A stretch of DNA of 64,000 nt, from contig JBHJGX010000051.1 of assembly GCA_050331395.1 (NCBI GenBank), forward strand, positions 1-64,000. Reading direction: 5' to 3'. This document shows, piece after piece, positions 45,174 to 54,725 of the stretch; the first letter of the stretch is position 1; each line of letters begins with the position of its first letter. The translations under genes were made by a program, and so were the position numbers. The notes beneath the pieces were generated by a model that did not search any database, was not told the DNA's origin, and saw nothing but the letters and a program-made list of their open reading frames with translations. The stretch is from Thermohalobaculum sp050331395 (GTDB lineage Bacteria > Pseudomonadota > Alphaproteobacteria > Rhodobacterales > Rhodobacteraceae).

Positions 45174-46804
45174 CCGAGATCCGGACCGTCCCGGTTACCC
45201 CCTTCGACGGCCAGAAGCCCGGCACCTCCGGGCTCCGCAAGAAGACGCGGGTGTTCATGGAGCCCGGCTATCTCGAGGCCTTCGTGCAGGCGATCTTCGA
45301 TGCGATCGGCGGCGCCGAGGGCAAAACCTTCGTCCTCGGCGGCGACGGGCGGTATTTCAACGATCGGGCGATCCAGACGATCCTGCGGATCGCGGCGGCG
45401 AACGGGGCGGCGCGGGTCGTCGTCGGGCGGGAGGGCATCCTCTCGACGCCGGCCGCCTCGGCGGAAATCCGGGCCCGCGGCGCCGATGGCGGCATCATTC
45501 TCTCGGCGAGCCACAACCCGGGCGGGCCAGACGCGGATTTCGGCGTCAAATACAACGGCGCGAACGGCGGCCCGGCGCCCGAGCGGATCACCGATGCGAT
45601 CTTCGCCCGCACCGCCGAGATCGGTGGTTATCGCATTCTCGAGGCCGAAGACCTCCCCCTCGACGCCGTGGGCACGGCCGCGCTCGGCGCGATGAAGGTC
45701 GAGACGATCGACCCGGTCGCGACCTACGCCGCCCTGATGGAGCGCCTCGTCGATTTCGATGCGATCCGTGCGCTCTTCGCCTCGGGCTTTGCCATGCGCT
45801 TCGATGCGATGAGCGCGGTGACCGGGCCCTATGCGACGGCGCTCCTCGAGGATCGCCTCGGCGCGCCCGCCGGCACGGTGACGAATGCCCGGCCCCTGCC
45901 CGATTTCGGCGGGCACCATCCGGACCCGAACCCGATCCACGCCAAGGCGCTCGTCGAGCGGGTGATGGGCCCCGACGCGCCGGATTTCGCCGCCGCTTCG
46001 GACGGGGACGGCGACCGTAACCTGATCCTCGGCCGCGGCGTCTACGTGACCCCGTCGGACAGCCTCGCCGTCCTCGCCGCGAACGCCCATCTCGCGCCCG
46101 GCTATGCAGACGGCCTCGCTGGGATCGCCTGGTCGATGCCGACGAGCCAGGCGGCGAGCCGGGTCGCCGAGGCGCTCGGGATCGAGGGTCACGAGACGCC
46201 GACCGGTTGGAAGTTCTTCGGCTCGCTCCTTGATGCGGGGCGGGTGTCGATCTGCGGCGAGGAGAGCGCGGGCACGGGCTCGGCGCATATCCGCGAGAAG
46301 GACGGGCTTTGGGCGGTGCTTCTCTGGCTCAATATCCTGGCCGCCCGGCGCGAGAGCGTGGCCGAGATCCTCTCCGCCCATTGGGCGCGCTTCGGCCGAG
46401 ACTATTATACCCGTCACGACTACGAAGCCGTGGACCGGGACGCGGCCGAGGCACTGATGACCGGGCTCCGCGACGGGCTCCCGCTCTTGCCCGGACGTCG
46501 GGTCGGCGATCTGACGGTTTCGGGCGCCGACGACTTCGCCTATACGGACCCGGAAACCGGGGACCGGGCCGAGCGCCAGGGCATCCGGATTGTCTTCGAG
46601 GAGGGGGCGCGGGCAGTCTTCCGGCTCTCCGGGACCGGCACGGCCGGAGCGACGTTGCGGGTCTATCTGGAACGCCACGCCCCGGGTCCGGACGGGCTCG
46701 ACGGCGATCCGGCCGCAGTGCTCGCGTCGCTGGCCGCCGCCGCCGACGCGATTGCCGGGATCGGCCGCCTGACCGGGCGCCGCGCGCCCGATGTCACGAC
46801 CTGA
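45170..46804 (+). CDS. pgm: Phosphoglucomutase (alpha-D-glucose-specific)
   Basis: A 544-residue enzyme interconverting glucose-1-phosphate and glucose-6-phosphate. VTPFDGQKPGTSGLRKKTRVF is the N-terminal signature, IILSASHNPGG carries the phosphoserine, AASDGDGDRNLIL binds Mg2+ and CGEESAGTGSAHIREKDG binds the sugar. The ATG at 45170 overlaps the malQ stop (ATGA). It links glycogen synthesis and breakdown to glycolysis. Confidence 0.96.
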   Translation: MTEIRTVPVTPFDGQKPGTSGLRKKTRVFMEPGYLEAFVQAIFDAIGGAEGKTFVLGGDGRYFNDRAIQTILRIAAANGAARVVVGREGILSTPAASAEIRARGADGGIILSASHNPGGPDADFGVKYNGANGGPAPERITDAIFARTAEIGGYRILEAEDLPLDAVGTAALGAMKVETIDPVATYAALMERLVDFDAIRALFASGFAMRFDAMSAVTGPYATALLEDRLGAPAGTVTNARPLPDFGGHHPDPNPIHAKALVERVMGPDAPDFAAASDGDGDRNLILGRGVYVTPSDSLAVLAANAHLAPGYADGLAGIAWSMPTSQAASRVAEALGIEGHETPTGWKFFGSLLDAGRVSICGEESAGTGSAHIREKDGLWAVLLWLNILAARRESVAEILSAHWARFGRDYYTRHDYEAVDRDAAEALMTGLRDGLPLLPGRRVGDLTVSGADDFAYTDPETGDRAERQGIRIVFEEGARAVFRLSGTGTAGATLRVYLERHAPGPDGLDGDPAAVLASLAAAADAIAGIGRLTGRRAPDVTT

Positions 46805-46901
46805 GCCTGCGCGAGACGACGCAGGGCGGGCTAAGGGATGCCACGGCCGGGAAACCCTTTGGTCACGACCCTGTCCCACAAAGGGACGGGAGCTTTAACG
46901 G

Positions 46902-49319
46902 ATGGACGCCATGAACCTGCATGTCAGAGACGCCAACATCTCCGCGAGCGATCTTCGGGACGCGATCGCCTGGCATCTCGGCTCGACCGTGGGCAAGGAC
47001 CGGGCGACCGCGACCTTGTCCGATTGGCGGATCGCCTTCACCGCCGCCGTGCGCGACATGGTGATCGCGCCCTGGTTCGAGACGACGCGGAGCGTCTATG
47101 GCGCCGACCGCAAGCGGGTCTATTACCTGTCGATGGAATTTCTGATCGGGCGGCTGCTCGAGGACGCGGTCACCAATCTCGGGATCGAGGACCGGGCACG
47201 GATCGCACTCGCCGAGCTCGGTCAGGATTATTCGGAGGTCGTGGCCGACGAACCGGATGCAGCGCTCGGCAATGGCGGGCTCGGGCGGCTCGCCGCCTGT
47301 TTCCTCGACTCGATGTCGACGATCGGGCTGCCCGCCTATGGCTACGGCATCCGCTATGAGCACGGGCTTTTCCGTCAGCGCTTCGAGAACGGCTGGCAGG
47401 TGGAGGAGGCCGAGGACTGGCTCCGGCAAGCCCATGCCTGGGAATTCGAGCGCCGCGAAGCCGCCTATCGGATCGGCTTCGGCGGCGAGGTGACGGCGGC
47501 CGACGGCGACGCGGCAGTCTGGCAACCGGCCGACACGGTCATCGCACAGGGTTACGACACGCCCGTGCCCGGCTGGCGGGCGCGCTGGACGAACACGCTG
47601 CGTCTTTGGTCGGCCAAGGCCGAGCGGCTCTTCGATCTCGGCGCCTTCAACCGCGGCGATTTCATCGGCGCCGCACGCCCCGCGATCCTCGCCGAGACGA
47701 TCAGCCGGGTTCTCTATCCCGACGACACGACCGAGGGCGGACGCGAATTGCGGCTGAAGCAAGAGGTCTTCTTCACCTCGGCCTCGATGCAAGATCTGGT
47801 CCGGCGCTATGCCCGCCACCACCGGGACATCCGCGGCCTGCCCGAGAAGGTGGCGATCCAACTGAACGACACCCACCCGGCGATCGCGGTCGCCGAGCTC
47901 GTGCGGCTGCTGATCGACGACCACGGTCTCGGCTTCGACGAAGCTTTCGCGACCGCCCGGCGCTGTCTGAACTATACGAACCACACCCTTCTGCCCGAGG
48001 CGCTCGAGAAATGGCCCTATGACCTCATGGCCCGCGTGCTGCCACGGCACATGCAACTCATCCACCGGATCGACGACGCGCACGGGGCGGCCTATCCCCA
48101 TCGCCCGCCCAACACCCGGATCATCGACGCGGGCGAGGTGCGGATGGGCAACCTCGCCTTCATCGGCGCGAGCCGGGTGAACGGGGTCTCGGCGCTCCAT
48201 ACGCGGCTGATGCGGGAAACCGTCTTCCGCGACTTCCACGGGCTGCATCCCGAGCGCATCCTCAACCAAACGAACGGCGTGACCCAGCGGCGCTGGCTGC
48301 ACACCTGCAATCCCGGGCTCCGCGGTCTCCTCCTCGACACGATCGGTCCGGACTGGATCGCCGATCTCGACGCGCTGGCCGCCCTCGTGCCCCATGCGGA
48401 GGATCCGGGCTTCCGGGCCCGCTTCGCCGAGGTGAAACGGGGAAACAAGGTGCGCCTCGCCAATGCGCTCGGCCAGGGGCTCGGGGTCTCCCTCGACCCA
48501 GACGCCATGTTCGACATCCAGATCAAGCGGATCCACGAGTACAAGCGCCAGCTCCTCAACATCCTCGAAGCGGCAGCCCACCGGAACGCGATCCGCCGCG
48601 ATCCGGACGCGGACTGGGCGCCGCGGGTCAAGATCTTCGCCGGCAAGGCCGCGCCCGGCTACGCGATGGCCAAACTGATCATCAAGCTCATCAACGACAT
48701 CGGCGCGACGATCAATGCCGACCCGCTGATGGCCGGGCGGCTTAAGGTCGTCTATCCGGCGAATTATAACGTCTCGCTGGCCGAACGGCTGATCCCCGCG
48801 GCCGATCTCTCTGAGCAGATCTCGACGGCGGGCATGGAGGCCTCGGGCACCGGCAACATGAAATTCGCCATGAACGGAGCGCTCACCATCGGCACGCTCG
48901 ACGGCGCGAATGTCGAGATCCGCGAGGCCGTGGGGGCGGAGAACATTTTCACCTTCGGCCTCGTCGCCGAGGAGGTGGCGGAGATCCGGGACGCGGGCTA
49001 TGCCCCGGCCGAGGCGATCGACGCTGCCCCCGCGCTCGCCGAGGTCATCGAGCAGATCGAACAGGGGGCGTTTTCCCCGGACGATCCGGGACGCTTCCGC
49101 CCGATCACCGAGAACCTTCGCCACCACGACTGGTTCCTCGTCGCCCGGGATTTCGCCGCCTATGCGGCCTGTCAGCGGCAGGTCGACCGGGCTTGGGCCG
49201 ACAAGGACGACTGGACCCGGCGCACCGTGCTCAACACGGCGCAGATGGGCCGGTTCTCCTCGGACAGCACGATCCGCGGCTATGCCCGCGAGATCTGGGG
49301 GGTCGATCCCGATTTCTGA
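46902..49319 (+). CDS. glgP: Glycogen/starch/alpha-glucan phosphorylase
   Basis: An 805-residue GT35 enzyme releasing glucose-1-phosphate. YYLSMEFLIGRLLEDA and ALGNGGLGRLAACFLDSM are in the N-terminal half. The PLP lysine is in EASGTGNMKFAMNGALTIGT, followed by LDGANVEI. A GGGAGC ribosome site precedes ATG 46902, with a second ATG at 46911. A 97-bp gap separates it from pgm, so unlike the previous five genes it is not overlap-coupled but is likely co-transcribed. Confidence 0.96.
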   Translation: MDAMNLHVRDANISASDLRDAIAWHLGSTVGKDRATATLSDWRIAFTAAVRDMVIAPWFETTRSVYGADRKRVYYLSMEFLIGRLLEDAVTNLGIEDRARIALAELGQDYSEVVADEPDAALGNGGLGRLAACFLDSMSTIGLPAYGYGIRYEHGLFRQRFENGWQVEEAEDWLRQAHAWEFERREAAYRIGFGGEVTAADGDAAVWQPADTVIAQGYDTPVPGWRARWTNTLRLWSAKAERLFDLGAFNRGDFIGAARPAILAETISRVLYPDDTTEGGRELRLKQEVFFTSASMQDLVRRYARHHRDIRGLPEKVAIQLNDTHPAIAVAELVRLLIDDHGLGFDEAFATARRCLNYTNHTLLPEALEKWPYDLMARVLPRHMQLIHRIDDAHGAAYPHRPPNTRIIDAGEVRMGNLAFIGASRVNGVSALHTRLMRETVFRDFHGLHPERILNQTNGVTQRRWLHTCNPGLRGLLLDTIGPDWIADLDALAALVPHAEDPGFRARFAEVKRGNKVRLANALGQGLGVSLDPDAMFDIQIKRIHEYKRQLLNILEAAAHRNAIRRDPDADWAPRVKIFAGKAAPGYAMAKLIIKLINDIGATINADPLMAGRLKVVYPANYNVSLAERLIPAADLSEQISTAGMEASGTGNMKFAMNGALTIGTLDGANVEIREAVGAENIFTFGLVAEEVAEIRDAGYAPAEAIDAAPALAEVIEQIEQGAFSPDDPGRFRPITENLRHHDWFLVARDFAAYAACQRQVDRAWADKDDWTRRTVLNTAQMGRFSSDSTIRGYAREIWGVDPDF

Positions 49320-49349
49320 CGCTCGCGGCGCCGGGCTGCGTCAAACATC

Positions 49350-49385
49350 CCGAAAAAAGAGCTTTCGCCCGGCAATCTCTATGAT
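49350..49385 (+). promoter_or_regulatory. Candidate promoter before the frameshifted CTERM gene
   Basis: A TATGAT hexamer at 49380-49385 lies about 38 bp before the ATG at 49424, in an AT-richer patch. The -35 region (near AGCTTTCG) is weak. TTTGAGGAGCG before the ATG supplies the ribosome site. Confidence 0.35.
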
Positions 49386-49423
49386 AAACCTCTTTAAGTG
49401 CTGTTTGAGGAGCGTAGCAAACC

Positions 49424-50307
49424 ATGACGAAATTCTTATCGACGGCTCTCGGTGCCGTTATCCTGGCTGGCGTGAGTGGTCCAAAGGCCGATGCGGCGCC
49501 GGTTCCCCTTACCTTCGCAAACCCGCAACAGACGGCCACCGGCACGTCGGATCCGCTCGATTCGGACGTGATCGAAGAATTGGTGGTGACCTTTACGGGC
49601 GTGGCGACGGATCAGGGCCGAACCGTCGATGCTCGGATCACCGCCACCGTGAAGGACGACACGGACTTCGCGAGCCAAGGCGGCACGGGTGTGTCGGGAG
49701 ACCCCGGCTTTATTGCCAATTATAACAGCGACGCCGGCGAGCCGAACGGCGACTTGGGCTTTTTGTTCTTCGGAAATGGCATCGATCCCACCGAAGACGG
49801 CATCACGCTGCTTTTCGAGTTCTTCGATGGCACCGGCATCGCAAGCGGCACGTTCACCAACCCGCTGAGCATCCCGCAGATCGAGTTTGCCGTCTACGAC
49901 GTGGACGGCGACACGAGCCCGCAGACCGAGTTTTCCGCGTGCGCAAGTCGGACGGGTTGACCTCTTACCGATTGGGCGACACGCCGCAGGCCTTAACCGC
50001 CACGGAAGACGGCGACATTATCCGCTTTGACGGGCCGGGAACGAACTTCGCGGAAGACGACGCGAGCGGCGCCGCGATCCTCGTCTACCGAAACACGGAC
50101 GCGTTCGTGCTCGATTTCGGGTCGGTTCAGTCCGGCGGCGAGCCGAATAACGGCGTATTCACCGCGTTCGACGGCGATTTGAGCCTCTTCGACACCAACG
50201 ACTTCGGTCCTCCGGTGGTCGTCAACCGCGTGCCGGTGCCGGCCAGCCTCGCGCTTCTGCTGACCGCGGTCGCCGGTCTCGCGCTCCACGGGCGGCGACG
50301 CGCCTGA
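49424..50307 (+). pseudogene. VPLPA/PEP-CTERM-type surface protein, frameshifted
   Basis: The N-terminal part (ATG 49424) has a Sec signal (cleavage near ADAAP) and a beta-rich domain, then ends at 49960. The second part, in another frame, continues naturally with VRKSDGLTSYRLGDTPQALT and ends with VPVPASLALLLTAVAGLALHGRRRA, a VPLPA-CTERM-like sorting tail of motif, hydrophobic helix and Arg cluster. One additional T in the TTTT run at 49931-49934 would join them (EFFRVRKSDG). The span of 884 bases is one short of a multiple of three. Restored length would be about 294 residues. It may be a real pseudogene or an assembly error. Confidence 0.72.
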
Positions 50308-50472
50308 CGGGTCCCTGCGGGCGGTGGGGCCGGGCAAGGGCGGCGGACCCGACGGCGCGACTTGTGCTGGCGACTTGCGCGGGGTCTGCTAGCCTCACGG
50401 TTCAGCAAGGAGACGCCGCATGCCCCCCTCCACCAACGTCCGCTGCGCGACACCCGCTAGGCCGGTCGACGC

Positions 50473-51456
50473 ATGAGCCTGCCCGACCGGCTGCCCGCCG
50501 CGCTCCGCCGCCTCCGGATCCCGGTGATCGGCGCGCCCTTGTTCATTGTCTCGACGCCAAAGCTCGTCATCGCCCAATGCACCGCCGGGATCGTGGGCGC
50601 GTTCCCTGCGCTCAACGCCCGCGAGGCCGAGGGCGAACCCATCGCGCTCGAAGCCTGGCTCGCCGAAATCACCGAGGCACTCGCCGCCCATGACCGGGAG
50701 CATCCCGACCGGCCGGCCGCGCCCTTCGCCGTCAATCAGATCGTGCACCGCTCGAACACGCGCCTCGAGCGCGATATCGAGATCTGCGCGCGCTGGAAGG
50801 TGCCGATCTGGATCACCTCGCTCGGCGCGCGGCCCGAGGTCTTCGAGGCGGCCCGGTCCTGCGGCGGGATTGCGCTCCATGACGTGATCCACGACGGGTT
50901 CGCCCGGAAAGCGATCGAGAAAGGCGCCGACGGGCTGATCGCGGTCGCCGCCGGCGCGGGCGGGCATGCGGGAACCCAGTCGCCCTTCGCGCTCGTCCGC
51001 GAGATCCGCTCCTGGTTCGACGGGCCGCTCGCCCTCTCGGGTGCCATCGCGACCGGCGAAGCGGTGCTGGCAGCCGAAGCGATCGGCGCGGATTTCGCCT
51101 ATATCGGCTCGGCCTTCATCGCGACCGAGGAGGCGACCGCCAAGCCCGAGTACAAGCGCATGGTCGTCGAGAGCGGGGCGGAGGATATCCTCTACACCGA
51201 CCACTTCACCGGGGTGCACGGGAATTACCTCAAGGGGTCGATCCGCGCCCAAGGCCTCGACCCGGACGCGCTGCCCGCGACCGCGGCCGAGACGATGGAT
51301 TTCGGCGCCCGGCTCATAGCGGGGGCGAAGGCCTGGCGCGTTATCTGGGGCGCGGGTCAGGGGGTCGGCGCGATCCGTGATGTCCTGCCGGTGGCGGATC
51401 TCGTTGCCCGGCTCGAGGCGGAGTATCGCGCGGCGCGTGCCCGTCTCGGCGCCTGA
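50473..51456 (+). CDS. NAD(P)H-dependent flavin oxidoreductase (nitronate monooxygenase family)
   Basis: A 327-residue TIM-barrel FMN enzyme. The N-terminal LRIPVIGAPLFIVSTPKLV, the conserved VAAGAGGHAGTQSPFALV and PLALSGAIATGEAVLAAEAIGADFAYIGSAF (FMN phosphate) match 2-nitropropane dioxygenase/nitronate monooxygenase and related FabK-like enzymes. It may oxidise nitronates or reduce enoyl/quinone substrates. An upstream ribosome site is not strong. Confidence 0.88.
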   Translation: MSLPDRLPAALRRLRIPVIGAPLFIVSTPKLVIAQCTAGIVGAFPALNAREAEGEPIALEAWLAEITEALAAHDREHPDRPAAPFAVNQIVHRSNTRLERDIEICARWKVPIWITSLGARPEVFEAARSCGGIALHDVIHDGFARKAIEKGADGLIAVAAGAGGHAGTQSPFALVREIRSWFDGPLALSGAIATGEAVLAAEAIGADFAYIGSAFIATEEATAKPEYKRMVVESGAEDILYTDHFTGVHGNYLKGSIRAQGLDPDALPATAAETMDFGARLIAGAKAWRVIWGAGQGVGAIRDVLPVADLVARLEAEYRAARARLGA

Positions 51457-51512
51457 GCCTTGACGGCAGGCAGGCCACCGGGAACGCTCTCGCTAAAGAG
51501 GAGACCGGCCCC

Positions 51513-53873
51513 ATGAGCCCCGACGACGCCCGCCCCGACGACGCCCGCCCCGATGAGACGCGCCCGCACGATCCGGCCCGGATGACCGCCACCCATTGGG
51601 GCACCTACGAAGCCGTGGTCGAGGACGGCCGCGTAGTGGGGCTCCGCGATTGGCTCGGAGACCCTGACCCGGCGCGCATCGGCCACCGGCTTCCCGAAGC
51701 CGTCCACAGCCCCGCACGCATCCTCCGCCCAGCGATCCGCAAGGGCTTTCTCGACCGGGGCGCGGCCTCGGACGGGACCGCCCGCGCAACCGAGCCCTTC
51801 GTCGAGGTTCCCTGGGACGAGGCGCTCGACCTCGCCGCCGCCGAGCTCGACCGGGTGCGCAAGACCCATGGGAACGGGGCGATCTATGGGGGCTCCTACG
51901 GCTGGGCCTCGGCCGGGCGGTTCCACCACGCGCAGAGCCAGATCCACCGCTTTTTGAACGCGATCGCCGGCTACACGGCCTCGGTCGGCACCTACAGCCA
52001 TGCGGCGATCACCGCGCTCACCCGCCATGTGCTTGCGCCCTTCAAAGACCTGCTCGACGGCGCGACGTCTTGGCCCTCGATCGCCGCGCATGCCGAGCTC
52101 GTCGTCATGGTGGGCGGCCTTGCGGTCAAGAACGCCCAGGTTACCTCCGGCGGGGTCGGTCGGCATGTGGTGCGCGAAGCGCTCGAGGCGAGCCGGGCAC
52201 GCGGTTGCCGGTTCGTCAATCTCTCGCCGATCCGCGACGACGCCATCGACGAGATCGCCGCGGAGTGGCTGGCGATCCGGCCGGGGACGGATACCGCGCT
52301 CCTCCTCGCGCTCGCCCATACGCTAGAGACCGAGGGCTTGGCCGACCGGAGCTTCCTCGCCCGCTATACCGTGGGCTACGACCGGGTCCGGGCCTATCTC
52401 CTCGGCGCGACCGACGGCCAGCCGAAGACGCCCGACTGGGCGGCCGAAATCACCGGCATCCCGGCCGCGCGGATCGCAGCGCTCGCGCGTGAGATGGCGG
52501 CCGCGCGCACGATGATCACCGTCTCCTGGTCGGTGCAGCGGGGCGACCATGGCGAGCAGCCCGGCTGGGCCGCGCTCCTCGTCGCCGCACAGATCGGCCA
52601 GATCGGCCTGCCGGGCGGGGGCATCGGCTATGGCTACGCCTCCGAGAACGGGATCGGCAACTCGGTGCGGCCGTTCCGGTTCCCGGCGCTGCCCCTGGGC
52701 GAGAACCCGGTCCGCGACCGCATCCCCGTCGCCCGGATCGCCGATGCGCTGCTCTGCCCGGGCGCTGCCTACGACTTCGACGGCACGCGGCGGCACTATC
52801 CCGATTTGCGCCTCATCTATTGGGCGGGCGGGAACCCCTTTCACCACCACCAGGACCTCAACCGCCTTGTCGCCGCCTTTCAGCGCCCCGAGACGATCAT
52901 CGTGAACGAGATCTGGTGGACGCCCATGGCCCGCCATGCGGATATCGTGCTGCCCGTGACGACGATGCTCGAGCGCGAAGACATCGCGATGACCCATTGG
53001 GAGCCGCTCATCGTCGCGATGCGCCAGGCGATCCCGCCCCTGGGCGAGGCACGCCCGGATTACGACATCTTCTCGGGGCTCGCCGCGCGGATGGGCGTGG
53101 CCGAGGCCTTTACCCAAGGCCGCGACGCCGAGGCCTGGCTCCGGCACCTCTGGGACCAGGCGCGCCAGCGGGCCGGCGAGGCGGGCTTTCCGCTGCCCTC
53201 GCTCGAGGATCTGCGGGCCGCCGGGACCTGGACCCTGCCGGATCCCGAATGCGAGGCGGTTCTCTTGGAGGCGTTCCGCGGAGATCCGGAGGGCCAGCCG
53301 CTGCCCACCCCGTCCGGGCGCATCGAGCTCTTCTCCGAGCGGATCGCCGGCTTCGGCTATGACGACTGCCCCGGGCACCCGACCTGGCGGGAGCCCTATG
53401 AATGGCTGGGGCAACCGGACCGGCGCTACCCGCTCCACCTGATTTCGAACCAGCCCGACACGCGCCTCCACGGTCAGCTCGATCCGGGCACAGTCAGCCG
53501 CGCCGCCAAGGTCGCGGGTCGCGAGCCAATCACGCTGCATCCCGACGACGCGGCCGCCCGCGGGCTCTCGGCCGGGCAGGTGGTGCGGGTCTGGAACGAC
53601 CGGGGGGCGTGCCTCGCGGGCGTTGTGATCTCGGAGCGGGTGATGCCGGGGGTCGTGCAGCTCGCAACGGGCGCCTGGTACGATCCCGAGACGCCCGGCC
53701 TCCCCGGCACTCTTTGCAAACACGGAAACCCCAACGTGCTCACCTGCGACAAGGGAACGTCGCGGCTCGGCCAGGGTCCGTCGGCCCATACGGCCCTTGT
53801 CGAGGTCGCGGCCGTCGAGGGCACCCCGCCACCGGTGACCGCATTCGACCCGCCAAAACTGCTCCGCCGCTGA
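51513..53873 (+). CDS. DMSO/TMAO/biotin-sulfoxide reductase-family molybdoenzyme
   Basis: A 786-residue molybdopterin-guanine-dinucleotide oxidoreductase of the BisC/TorA/DorA type. The Mo-ligand serine is expected at Ser133 in GGSYGWASAGRFHHAQ. Other family pieces are VTVSWSVQR-like MITVSWSVQRGDHGEQPGW, GLPGGGIGYGY, VNEIWWTPMARHADIVLPVTT and a C-terminal VWNDRGACLAGVVIS. There is no Tat signal: the N terminus is a short hydrophilic stretch with PDDAR repeats. It is therefore probably cytoplasmic, as BisC is, and may repair sulfoxides. GAGGAG lies before ATG 51513. No Fe-S cysteine motif is present. Confidence 0.87.
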   Translation: MSPDDARPDDARPDETRPHDPARMTATHWGTYEAVVEDGRVVGLRDWLGDPDPARIGHRLPEAVHSPARILRPAIRKGFLDRGAASDGTARATEPFVEVPWDEALDLAAAELDRVRKTHGNGAIYGGSYGWASAGRFHHAQSQIHRFLNAIAGYTASVGTYSHAAITALTRHVLAPFKDLLDGATSWPSIAAHAELVVMVGGLAVKNAQVTSGGVGRHVVREALEASRARGCRFVNLSPIRDDAIDEIAAEWLAIRPGTDTALLLALAHTLETEGLADRSFLARYTVGYDRVRAYLLGATDGQPKTPDWAAEITGIPAARIAALAREMAAARTMITVSWSVQRGDHGEQPGWAALLVAAQIGQIGLPGGGIGYGYASENGIGNSVRPFRFPALPLGENPVRDRIPVARIADALLCPGAAYDFDGTRRHYPDLRLIYWAGGNPFHHHQDLNRLVAAFQRPETIIVNEIWWTPMARHADIVLPVTTMLEREDIAMTHWEPLIVAMRQAIPPLGEARPDYDIFSGLAARMGVAEAFTQGRDAEAWLRHLWDQARQRAGEAGFPLPSLEDLRAAGTWTLPDPECEAVLLEAFRGDPEGQPLPTPSGRIELFSERIAGFGYDDCPGHPTWREPYEWLGQPDRRYPLHLISNQPDTRLHGQLDPGTVSRAAKVAGREPITLHPDDAAARGLSAGQVVRVWNDRGACLAGVVISERVMPGVVQLATGAWYDPETPGLPGTLCKHGNPNVLTCDKGTSRLGQGPSAHTALVEVAAVEGTPPPVTAFDPPKLLRR

Positions 53874-53901
53874 GCCGCACCCGGCCATTGGCGGGTCCCG
53901 G

Positions 53902-54468
53902 TCAGCCTCGCGGCGTCGCACTCTGGCGAAATGCGGCGAGCACCGGCCCCGTCTCCGCGCGGCAGGCGAGATCCTGCCCGGCCGGACGATGCAGGAAGCG
54001 GGTCGGCGCGAGCGCCTCGTTCCGGCCCTCGGGCCCCGTCCAGATGCCCGTGCCTGCGAGCAGAAAGAGCGTCTCTTCGGCCGTCCCGTCCCGCCGCATC
54101 GCACCGCCCTGCGAGACGAGCACCAGACCGACAACTGGCTCGGTGATGGGATAGGGGCTCGTCGGTCCGATGAACCGCGTCTCCGCCACGCCCTCCATGC
54201 CCTCGAGCGAGCGCCAGCAGAACCAGTCGCGCGCCTCTGCGACGATCCGACAAAGGGGCGCAGCCTTCGGATCCGCCAGCGCGCCGTCGAGCGCCGCCGG
54301 GTCCGGGGGCGCGGCGAACGGCCCGGCAGGCAGGCCGCCCAGGGCTTTCGACAGGGCTTGATAGGCATCGGTGCCGCCCGCACGGGCTTCGGCAGCGAAG
54401 ATCGCGCCGAGCGCCGCCATGAGCGCCGCAAGCGGCTGGTGCGACGGCTTTTCGGTAGACTGTTCCAT
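53902..54468 (-). CDS. DMSP-lyase-like cupin lacking metal ligands
   Basis: A 188-residue protein whose layout follows DddQ/DddL/DddW-type cupins: a helical N-terminal half, then RFIGPTSPYPITEPVVGLVLVS and AMRRDGTAEETLFLLAGTGIW. In active lyases the latter segment reads like RHRHPAEEIYVPLSGTAEW, with two metal-binding His. Here those positions are Asp/Gly, and the later His position is Gln/Asp. Glu131-Glu132 remain. The protein is therefore probably not a metal-dependent lyase; it may bind a ligand or be degenerate. It is convergent with the DMSO-reductase-family gene. Relationship is judged by eye. Confidence 0.6.
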   Translation of the reverse strand: MEQSTEKPSHQPLAALMAALGAIFAAEARAGGTDAYQALSKALGGLPAGPFAAPPDPAALDGALADPKAAPLCRIVAEARDWFCWRSLEGMEGVAETRFIGPTSPYPITEPVVGLVLVSQGGAMRRDGTAEETLFLLAGTGIWTGPEGRNEALAPTRFLHRPAGQDLACRAETGPVLAAFRQSATPRG

Positions 54469-54725
54469 TTTACTCTCGAAGGTTGCGCCCGCGACCTAAT
54501 CGATCGACGGGGGCGCTTGTCAATTGGGAACAATGGGTCGCGCGCCGTCGACGCGTTGAGTGACGCCGAAAGCTCGGCCCCCGTGGGTGCGCCGCGACAC
54601 GCGGCCCGGCCGGCTTCGGGAACCGAGGGCAAATCTGCCGCTGGAGAAGCCTCCAGCGATTTGCCGTCGTGCCCAGATAGGCTAACGTGACCGCAATTCT
54701 TAGCTTCCGCAGTGGAGGGATTGGG

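Noticed and set aside
46856..46895. Small hairpin with GTCCC/GGGAC arms before glgP as a terminator
   Set aside because: The stem is short and bulged, lies close to the glgP ribosome site and lacks a T-run. Termination inside the operon is not supported.
42783..49127. Minus-strand frames of about 750-810 residues across malQ, pgm and glgP
   Set aside because: All lie opposite well-recognised enzymes, are rich in Arg, Gly and Pro, and show no motif. They are composition shadows.
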